Shown piece by piece: positions 55,668-64,000 of a stretch of DNA of 64,000 nucleotides. Every line of letters starts with the position of its first letter. Position 1 is the first letter of the stretch. Source of the DNA: Ceratotherium simum simum. Its lineage: Eukaryota > Chordata > Mammalia > Perissodactyla > Rhinocerotidae. Location of the stretch: contig NW_004454180.1 of NCBI RefSeq assembly GCF_000283155.1, positions 15,782,439 to 15,846,438 on the forward strand. Direction: 5' to 3'. The notes below the pieces were generated by a model. That model was not told the DNA's origin and searched no databases. It saw nothing but the letters and a program-made list of their open reading frames with translations. The position numbers and the translations under genes are program-made.

Positions 55668-55873
55668 TCATCCATCCACCCACCCATCCACCCACCCACC
55701 CAGCCGTCCATCCTTCCATCCATCACCCACACTCATTCATCCATCCACCATCCACCCACCCAACCACCCATCCATTCATCCACCCAGCTGACCACCCACC
55801 CATCCGTCCATCCACTCGCCTGTCCGTCCATCCACCCATCCATCCATCCACCCACCCGTCCCCATTCCATCTA
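55668..55873. repeat. (CATC)n/(CACC)n microsatellite, second locus
   Basis: Imperfect tetramers CATC, CACC, GTCC and TTCC run for about 206 bases, more interrupted than the array at 36473. The reading frames through it (His/Pro/Thr-rich on +, Trp/Met/Asp-rich on -) are composition artefacts. An ancient repeat begins directly to the right. Confidence 0.95.
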
Positions 55874-55875
55874 CG

Positions 55876-56165
55876 TATTCAATGAATACAAGCTCTTTCC
55901 ATGTGCAAAGCACTCTTCCAGGCACAGAGAATCCAGCAGCAGACAAGTCAGGCATGGTGCTGACCCTTGTGCCACATTCTAGAGAGAGACCGACATGAAG
56001 TAATTGCACAATTATTCGTTGGCCAGGGTGATGAATTCTCGGAAGGAGAATTACAGAGTGCTCCGGGAGCATGTGATGGGAGACACTTCCTGAATGGGAG
56101 GGCGGGAAAGGCTTCCACGAGCAGAGGACGTGCAGTGGGGCAGCCCTGAAGCCCGGGTTGAGTCT
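55876..56165 (+). repeat. Ancient interspersed repeat, family not named
   Basis: ATTCAATGAATACAAGCTCT, TGCAAAGCACTCTTCCAGGC, ACAGAGAATCCAGCAGCAGA and GAATGGGAGGGCGGGAAAGG follow the same old repeat as 48050. Confidence 0.45.
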
Positions 56166-56507
56166 CTGACCGCCTCCGGCCGCTTGGTCTTTGTGAGGTG
56201 GGTTTTGTTTTCTCCCGGTCCTCCCTGTTTGACTGGTAATTCTTTTCCCAACAGAAGCCTCCAAAACAAGGCTGTCCCTTCTCTGGGGAAAACTGTGAAA
56301 ATGTTCCTAGTATCAGCTCCTCCAGCAGCCTAACTGAAGGAAAGAGTCTCATAAAAGCACAGTCCCTGATGCCACAGTGAAGGAAGGAGGAGAAACAGGA
56401 CCCTGCGCACCACTGTCTTGGGCAGAAGTCCTTTGTCCTGACGCCTCCTGGGCTCTGATGAAGGCTCTCAGGCCATGGCCACAGAGCTTCTGACCTCAGG
56501 ACTGTGG
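56166..56507. other. Unassigned sequence
   Basis: No gene or repeat recognised. The 203-codon minus-strand frame 55948-56559 crosses this segment and repeats on both sides, so it is not credible as a gene. Confidence 0.4.
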
Positions 56508-56519
56508 TATTTTGCTTTT

Positions 56520-56715
56520 TTTTTTTTTTTGGTGAGGAAGAGTGGCCCTGAGCTAACATCTGTGCCTATCTTCCTCTATTTTGTATGTGGGTCACTGCCA
56601 CAGCATGGCTTGATGAGCGGTGTGTAGGTCCACACCAGGGATCCAAACCTCGAACCCTGGGCCACTGAAGCAGAGCTCGAGAACTTAACCACTATGCCAC
56701 CGGGCCACCCCCAGA
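56520..56715 (-). mobile_element. ERE SINE with 12-bp target duplication
   Basis: T-run, GGTGAGGAAGAGTGGCCCTG, AGCTAACATCTGTGCCTATC, CTTCCTCTATTTTGTATGTG, CAGCATGGCTTGATGAGCGG and GCCACCGGGCCACCCCC. TATTTTGCTTTT flanks it exactly at 56508-56519 and 56716-56727. Single tail block; minus strand. Confidence 0.95.
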
Positions 56716-56727
56716 TATTTTGCTTTT

Positions 56728-58956
56728 GAAAAGGAACAACACTTCACAAATCTTCTCCACTCCCATTCACACCCACATGCACACACGCAGAGCAGGCCTG
56801 GCTTGTCGTTTGTTCCTGGGGTCTCACCTCTGTGTTAAGCCCCTGCTTTGTGAACCTGACCCAGGCAAGCCACAGAGGAGAAGAAACCTCCTGCTCCTTG
56901 CTGCGGAGCAGAGCCAGTTCCCTGCACAGCGCCCAGGGTCGTGGTCGTGCTGCCTCTGTCCGGGAGGCGGCCTGGCCACGCCAGGCGGGCTGAGGGCCAG
57001 GTGGGGCTCGGCCCTCCTCTCAGATGGTTGGCGGTAATTACACGCCGGAGTCCTTACCCTGGCGTTGTTTCTGCTCTCTGTGGCTCTGCCTGGACCCTCG
57101 AGAAAGGGAGCCTCTGGTTTGTGCGACGGTGTCATTTCTTTGTAGGGACAGGGTTTTCGGCTTCTCCCAAACTGGCCACCTGTGCAGTGGCTGCTCATTT
57201 CCTGGTGTGCAGAGCAGCAATTACGCAGCCAGAGGGCGGCTGCTGACGGGTCTCTTCTCCCTGTGACATGCATTCTGTGAGACGGCAGAGAGGCTCTTGG
57301 TCTTCTGAAAGCAACTCTTAAAATAAATACACAGACTCCTCGAGTGATTATCTGCATGGGAAGAAGAGGGACGCCCAGGATGAAAAGCGGCAGAAAGTAT
57401 TTACCATCCCTATCCTAGAGCATCTGAAATAAAAAGCACTCTAACTTATTATTCTTCCACTAATCTATTTCTGTTTCATTTGGAAATTTAAAAACTAAAT
57501 GTGCCTTACCTACGTGCATGAAAAAAGGCCAATGTCATGTTGATTTCTATAGGTTACACTCAGACTGACTAATGCTCTATGTTGAGTTCAACTTCTGCCA
57601 GCCCCTCTGACAATGGTGTAGGGTTACATGGCAGCCTGCGCAAGCTCTGGAGAAATAGGACGGGCAGAGGATGGGATGGGGCAGACCTCTCAGGGGCCTG
57701 GCTGCTCACCAAAGCCCTCCGCGACAAAGGTTGTCCCTGGAACTGTATCCTGCTTCCTAAAGGGTTTGCACCAGGAGAATCCAGCCTGAGATTGAACTGG
57801 GGCCTGAGAATTTGAGAATTCAAAAGAAAGGAGTCCTATACCCAAACACCCCAGGAAGCGCTCCAGGCTGACCTTTCAGAGGGTTTAACGGTCCTTTCCT
57901 GTGGGTCAGCCATTTGTCAGGAATTCCCTCTCTCTAGTGACCCCAGTGACGTGTGAAGTGTACCATGCTGTCTGTGATGGTTCCTGTGCGTGTGTGTCTG
58001 TGTGTGTGCGTATCTGGTCAAACCGGTACCTGTGTTAGCTGTTGAGTGTATAACGATGACCCAGACGGAGGTCCAGCCTTTGAGGACTCAGAGTGGACAC
58101 AGACATAAACCGCCTAACTTCAGTGCAATGTAGGGAGAACCAGCGAGTTGCCGAGGACAAGAGTCTGGAGAGCGTGTCCCCTGTGCTCCTTTCTTACGAG
58201 TGAGCTGAGTGAGCCGGTCAGAGGCACCGGGAGGATGGGGGGCTCTGGCTGGGGCGCCCACATGCGCAAAGACACAAAGGCTGGAAGCTGCGCGCTGCAG
58301 CCAGGGCGTCTGGCATGGCGGGAGCAGGGCGCCCCACAGCCTACACCCCTGGCTACGCTGGGAGGGGTGGGGTCAGGAGGCTCCTGGGGGGAGCCCCGAA
58401 TTGCTCAGCTCTGGACAGTGCAGGCTGCAGGACGAGGCTGCTGGGGCTGGGAAGAGGGGCCCACTGAGTCTCTGGGGGCTTCCCACCTTCTCCTGCTGGA
58501 ACTCCCACCCCCGTCCTAGGATCTTCTACAGAGAAGAGGGGCTGACGGGCTGCAAAGGGAAGACCCCAAATCCACAAAGCATTTGGTTACAGATGGACGT
58601 TGAAACCTTAGTCCAGCTTTCAAAGCCCTCCCGACCCGAGCCTGTGTCTCCCCGGTGGCTGGCCTAGACTGGCCCCTAGAGCCTCTATCTCAGCCCCTGA
58701 GGCCCCTCACTCACCACGGTGCCCTGCACTGCAGCCCCCGAGGATGATCTGTGAGGAGCTGTCCTCCCCTCGGAGCTGAGCCCACAGTGCAACTGGGGGG
58801 TGAGGACGGGCCACCCCCAAGTGTCTGCGCTCATTCCTATTGTCCCTTCGCTCTTCTGATGGTGGTGAGGTCTGGGGCTTCACCATCCTCCGACCCTCTT
58901 CCTTCCTCCCCACACCTAATTCCAGCTCATGCTCAGGTCTGAGGTCAAAGGTCACT
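56728..58956. other. Unassigned, largely GC-rich sequence
   Basis: No gene recognised. Overlapping frames (56824-57357 -, 58148-58519 +, 58209-58667 +) lack domains. GTGTGTGTCTGTGTGTGTGC near 57993 is a short TG repeat. A trace of the ancient repeat may lie at 58035-58140. Confidence 0.4.
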
Positions 58957-59080
58957 TCTTTTTTTTTAATTGAGGTAAAATTAGTATATAACATTATATA
59001 AGTTTCAGATGTACAGCATTTAAATTTGCCAAATGTATACACTACAAATTGGTCGCCATCAAGTCTTGTTTCCCAGGCAG
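58957..59080 (-). mobile_element. L1 3'-end fragment
   Basis: T-run, AATTGAGGTAAAATTAGTAT, ATAACATTATATAAGTTTCA and GATGTACAGCATTTAAATTT: the reverse complement of an L1M 3' end, 5'-truncated. Confidence 0.8.
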
Positions 59081-59627
59081 ACGCACGCACAGCACCTGTG
59101 CCTCGTACACATCCAATTTAAATTCTAATTAGAAAGTTACTGTCCTTCACTGTCGAGGTCTGAGCTCTAAGACCCCCTGATGCACAGAAGGAGCCCAGAG
59201 CAGGAGTGCTGACAGCTCCCCCCGGAGCGTTCCTCTAGAGCACAGTCGCACCCCAGCAGAGGCAGGGCCGCCTCGTCCCGGGTTATTTGCTCATCGTGTC
59301 CCTGTGCCACGTGGGGCCAGTGAGTTCCCAGCAGATGCTCACTGTGGACCCAACCAGTGGGGTCCCAGCCTCAATGGCTGCGCCACAGACCACGGAGAAG
59401 TCTAGTGGCTGGAAACAACGATGTCATTCTGCCTGCGGATCTGCCCTCTGGACTCTGGACGGGGCTGAGGGGAAGCTGGTCTCTGCTCCCGTCCCCATCC
59501 ACCGGGGCACCTCGAGGCTGGGGCTGGACTCAAGGCTGCCCGTGACCGGAGGAGACGCTGGGCTGTGGGTCAGAACTGCTGACACGCGCCCTGCACTTCC
59601 TCATGCTGTGGCCACTGGGCTCTAAGA
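59081..59627. other. Unassigned GC-rich sequence
   Basis: No gene or repeat recognised. A 112-codon frame (59287-59625, +) shows no domain. Confidence 0.35.
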
Positions 59628-59704
59628 GTGAGTGGAGAGACAGAGACAGAGACAGAGAAAGGGAAGGAGAGACAGGGAGGAAGAGAGAGGGGGAGAGAGA
59701 GAGC
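59628..59704. repeat. (GA)n-rich polypurine tract
   Basis: About 77 bases of GAGA, GACAGA and GGAA units on the + strand; the complement is polypyrimidine, as in the opposite-strand tract at 18987. Confidence 0.9.
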
Positions 59705-59824
59705 GCTCCAGACTTTGGAAATCCCGCAGCATCACTTCCTCTGCATTCGCCCCCCAAGGCGGCCACCAAGGTCTGCCCAGGTTCAAGGAAAGTAGGGAGG
59801 TTCAGAGGAAAACAGGCTCCATCT

Positions 59825-60010
59825 CTTTTTTTCAATCGAGGTATAATACGTATAACATACAATTTACTGTCATAAACATTCTTGTGTGCAATGCAGTGGC
59901 ATTAAGTGCGTTCATACTCTTGTGCAACTGTCACCACCACGCATCTCCAGAGCTCTTTCATCTTCCCAAACTGGAACTCCGTACCCCTTAGACATTAACT
60001 CCTTGTTTCC
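59825..60010 (-). mobile_element. L1 3'-end fragment
   Basis: TTTTTTTCAATCGAGGTATA, ATACGTATAACATACAATTT, GTGGCATTAAGTGCGTTCAT, CAACTGTCACCACCACGCAT and CTCTTTCATCTTCCCAAACT match the reverse complement of an L1M 3' end. Confidence 0.85.
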
Positions 60011-63000
60011 CCCACGTAGGGCCTCACCTCTCGCTGGGAGCAGTGAGATTCTGGAAGCAGAGTGGGACCGGACTGGAAGTACCACTGTCTCCATTTTTGG
60101 GAAGTGCAATCTGCCTTGAATTACCCGTATTTCATGGTGATGCCAGGACCCATACATAACACGGTGCGTGCGTTCCCGCTGCGTCAGTCTGGCCCTGCGC
60201 CATGAAGAGTCACGTCCATGGCTCTGACTTTCTCGGGCCCCAGTGTTCTCATGCTGGGCTCTTGGTACTTCGGGTGCTCAATCTTTTCGTCTTTATAAAG
60301 AAAAGAAAATTTATACACTCTCTTCCGTTTATACAATTCTAGGGTTTCTTTTTCTGTCCTATCCCAAACTGCACCAAATTCCTAAAGTATGTTTTGCTCT
60401 TAATTTTTTCTCCTGGAACGTGAGGTCCCTCTCTCATTGGGGACCATTTTCAGATGTTTGTTTTCATTAAAATGCTTAGAGCAAAGACTCCCTGAGCAGT
60501 TAATCGCCGGCTTCTGGGAGCACGCTGCCCATTTGTGAGGTCTGGCTGCGCGGGGTCAGCTCCACTGTCGGGGTTCACGGGGGTGGGGTGTGCCACCAAG
60601 AGCCTGGCCATCGGGAGGTTTGCAGTGGCAGTCGCCTTCGCCCTCTCCTTCAATACCAGAGCCTCCAGCAGGACAGACACACGAGAGAAGGCTCCCCCGG
60701 TGAAGAGGCCACAGTGCCCACATCATGCCCTGACTTAGTGATCAGTCGCTGTCCATTCAGGAGCTCCTGATGGGGAAATGCAGTGTCTCTGCTTTTATGT
60801 CAGATTATCACTTCCTGTGCCACAGTTCATGTGAAAATATGATCTTTTAGAAATAAATATCAAGCTTTCTTTAAAACAAATCAACCTTACTTTGAAACCT
60901 TTAAAATCTGAAAAATAGCGTTAGATGTGAAGAGGTGAAATATGTTGAATAGATTTATCATTTCTAAATCAAATGTTTCCACGCTGAAAACAACCCACAG
61001 CTCTCCACATAACAGTCAAAACAGAAGGAAAAACGTTCTGAAGCACCTTTTACAATGTTACCACATTAAAAATTGTGGGTCGACCTTTCTGTGAAACCGA
61101 TTTTCTTTGAAAGGGAAAATATGACTTTCCTTAAAAGTTTTATTGTTCTTCATACTCAGTCAGCGTCCCCGTGGCCCAGCATCCTGTCTTGCATTTATTT
61201 TTCTAAAGAGAGACCTCAGGGAATTAAATCGGGAGAACAGATTTATGATAGGGTCCCTTATTCTGCTTTATGGGAATGGCCCGGTGCCGTAACTTCAGAG
61301 CGAGGGAGACGGGTGAAGGAGCCTGTGCAGAAGGCACACGCTTCCCAGATGAGGGACGAGGTTGGAATGCATCATTCTAGAACCAGAGGCTCCTGGGGAA
61401 CTCCGGTCCCACCCGCTTTACATGCCCCAGGTAAAGAAAGACCTGCCGTAGGTGGGCTGGAGCCCAGACTTGAGATTCTGCAGGAAATTTTGCTGCAAGA
61501 AAATCGGGCCAGCCCTCGGGCAGTCACTGCATCCAAATCATAAACCAACTAAACAAGGTGAATCAAGCCACTTGCCGGTCAGCGCGCCCCCTGGTTTAAG
61601 CCGCTTCCTCTGACCTGCCTGGGGTCTATGTAGTAGGACGAGGCCCCGCTCGAGTTCCCAGCACCCACGCCTTTGGGCTCGGATGGCTGGTGAAAGGTCG
61701 TCGTTCGAAAGTCCCCCCGGATCCTGAAACATAAACACTGCATAATAAGAACGTTTAAAAAAAAGATGGTTTCCATCATTTTCCCAGCTGTCTGAGTTAA
61801 TGGGCTGCTTCTCTGAGAACCAGCGAGATTAGCTGTAAGAGGAGATACAGATGGCCAGAGGTGACCCCCGGGGACGCCGCTGGGCCTTTCGCACAGCTGT
61901 TTCCTGGTTCACTTTTCTTCTTCAGTAAACACTTTCCTGAGCTGCTGGTTTAGAAGGAGCTGGACTGTCGGAAGCCCTTTGATGTGCAGGGAGGATGAGG
62001 GGGACGGAGATTTCAGTGGAGGCAAGAAGGAGGCCCAGGGACTTCTACAGCCTTTCGGAGAGCAAGGATAAAAGCAAGGCTCACTGTGAGCAGGGCTGGG
62101 ATGTGGTGTGGGAAGGGCCCGCTCCCCGCCTCCAGCCCCCTCACCCTCTGCCAAATACTGCTTGTCTGAAAGCGTAGGTGGTTTATCTGGGATCAGCATG
62201 AATGGAAACATTTCCATTCTTGGTTTCCATAATTACAGGTCAGGGCTTCCCTGCAAGCCCTCTGTTGGAATATTCCCACACAAGGGTTGAAATCTAAACA
62301 TGAAGAAGGGCTCTCAGAAGTGCCTGGGAGCCAGGCCCGTGACAGAGTGAAATGGATGTGTCTCTGCCCCGGCCTCATCCATTGGAAGCATTGCTAGGAA
62401 ATGGGAAACAGAGTCACGTGGAACAGCCACTGGCTCCGGGCAAGGGCAGAGTGTCCGGGCACCAGGTTATAATCCAGACTGGGAAGGGGCCTGGTCTGCA
62501 GATCTGGTCTGGGTGTCGTCGTGATGCCTCTCATCTCAAGGCAGCTGGACAGGCCAGGAACTGACTGAGTTGGTTTGTGTGCCCCTTTGTAGATGTTGAG
62601 GGGACACTTCCCTAGTAGAGCTGGGAGAGGGCTGTGGCCTGTACGCCTCTCTGGCAAACAGCATGCGGAGCGCAGAGCAGACACCCAGTCGATGGTGGCT
62701 CTCTCCCCGTGGTTTCCATCTCCTGCCTCTGACTCTGGGGTCAGATACAACTTAGAACAGACACGCAGAAAGCAGAACACAGCTTCCTGCTCTCTCTTTT
62801 GCCTTCTTGCCATATCTCAGAAGCTTTTATTTTTCCTGAATCTGCTATAAAAGATGAACGAATCCGTCCTCATATCCAGGGAACCCAGCACCGCTGCCAG
62901 CCCAGGGGAATGGAGATTTATTCTGCTTTTTGGAAATAAAGACAGAGACCTCTTGTGGCAAGCAGAGGTCTTAGTGCTGGCAGGTAGGTGACAAGTGACA

Positions 63001-63849
63001 AGTGACGCCCACATATACCAGGTTCCACAGGCCACGAAGAAGAGCACTCCCAAGCCCGAGGACTTTTCAGGTTGGAAGAACCTTAAATGTTGTGATTACC
63101 ACACTGTCTGTCCGTCCTCTTAGGCAGACAATGAGGGCGAAAGACTTCATTTGCCCACATGGAAGAAGCAGCCCCGAGGCCCTTGCGGAATGCTCACACC
63201 CTCTCTCCCACCTCCAACCCACTGCACGCTCCTGGGGCTCTGCGTGCAAGGCTAGGAAGGCAGCCCCGCCCACGCCATGCTTTGCCCTGGTAACTGGGCC
63301 CTGAAGCCAGGAAAGTGCTCTGGTTCTCCCCTCAAAGAAATCACGGGGAGCTGATTTAGCAGAGGATGAGGGAGAGGAGGGTACTGCCCCCTAGACTTCC
63401 TCATCCATGAGCACAGTCTGTGGTCTTAACCCGCCACCCCCATGCCTGTTTGTGATGCCAGCGGGGGTGGGGAAGGCAGCGCCAACCCCACTTCTCTGCA
63501 AGGCTGGCCTGTAATTTGTTCGTGGCTGGCTGCGCAACCCCATTCCCACCTGGATTGGCCAATGGGGGGAAGGGAGCAGGACCTCTAAGGGGCAGCCCCA
63601 AGGTCTGTAGAAATGATAAACCAGATTCACACAGGAAGCTAGTTGCCTATACAAAGTTAACACTGATTCAAACATTAATCTTGGCAAAATAATTCTAACA
63701 AATAAAGAAATGGGAAACACAGTGCTGTGGCCCTCTACACTCCCGGCTTCGTGTCTTTGGTAAGCTGTGAAATACCAACAGCAGCCTAATTTAACAATTA
63801 CAGTCATGTTTAGAACAGATAAGATTCCATTTCAATGAAACTCATGGGA
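60011..63849. other. Unassigned sequence, about 3.8 kb
   Basis: No gene or transposon recognised. The longest frame is 156 codons (61073-61543, +) without domains. AT-rich at 60790-61070. This is the largest repeat-poor block of the window by eye, together with 3163-6633 and 11064-14714. Confidence 0.4.
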
Positions 63850-64000
63850 TATAAGATCTTTTTGAAAATTTTTAATTTTGAAATAATTATAGTTTCACAG
63901 GAAGTTACAAAAACAGTAGAGAGAAGCCCCATGTACCCTTCATCGAGTTTCCCTCCAAGGTTACACCTTATGATACTGCAGTACGGGATCAAAGTATGGG
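63850..64000 (-). mobile_element. L1 fragment running off the right edge
   Basis: TTTTGAAATAATTATAGTTT, CACAGGAAGTTACAAAAACA and CATGTACCCTTCATCGAGTT resemble the reverse complement of an L1M 3' region. It continues beyond base 64000. Confidence 0.7.

Noticed and set aside
55457..55885. His/Pro/Thr-rich protein
   Set aside because: The repetitive part is a translated CATC/CACC microsatellite.
55948..56559. 203-codon minus-strand frame as a gene
   Set aside because: It runs through an ancient repeat and into the poly-T of an ERE SINE.

Overview
This window is mammalian nuclear DNA, most probably from an odd-toed ungulate and most likely a horse-type (Equus) genome. The key evidence is six copies of a tRNA-derived SINE with the equine repetitive element (ERE) layout: a T-rich end, the CTGAGCTAACATCTG and CTTCCTCTA segments, a GATCCGAACC block (reverse complement of the pol III B box) and a CCGGCCCC-type end. 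Around them lie older layers shared by placental mammals: MLT1 and MLT2 LTRs, L1 3' ends, MIR, L2 and hAT-type DNA transposons. I see no bacterial, plasmid, phage or organelle features.

I could support no functional protein-coding gene. Open frames are short and spread over both strands without spliceable partners. The longest (302 codons, minus strand, 10155-11063) and the next few match no family I recognise, and several lie inside repeats. The only recognisable coding traces are decayed: an endogenous retrovirus envelope transmembrane remnant at about 8702-9220 (minus) and an L1 ORF2 C-terminal remnant at about 29485-29715 (minus).

Layout. 1-655: G-rich minisatellite with a ~20-bp unit, cut by the window edge. 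1512-3162: two MLT1 LTRs in opposite orientation, MaLR internal sequence and an MLT2 LTR. 3163-6633: GC-rich unique sequence, then an MLT1C at 6634-7013. 7560-11063: decayed minus-strand endogenous retrovirus. 11064-14714: unique sequence. 14715-15120: a perfect 40-bp AT-centred palindrome, an ERE and an L1 end. 15690-18793: a cluster of LTR remnants, one split by an L1 insertion. 18987-19106: polypyrimidine tract. 19480-25280: mostly unique sequence with one ERE. 25290-29745: L1, LTR, MER20 and L1 remnants. 31165-36670: MIR, ERE, a split MLT1, and a long ancient repeat holding a 656-bp hAT element with a perfect 8-bp target duplication, ending in a CATC array. 39195-42130: a nested stack of L1, hAT, ERE and MLT1. 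43225-50325: LTR, L2, MIR, ERE, MLT1C and a ~1.3-kb ancient repeat. 50326-64000: mainly unique sequence with a second CATC array, one ERE and several L1 3' ends, the last cut by the right edge.

The region therefore reads as a gene-poor, repeat-layered intergenic or long-intronic segment. Most content records successive transposon insertions, some with target-site duplications visible by eye. I found no convincing novel biological system. The observations most worth checking are the minisatellite, the palindrome, a 44-bp near-identical direct repeat at 16371 and 16847, and the retroviral block. Repeat family names are from memory of consensus sequences, not from a search.
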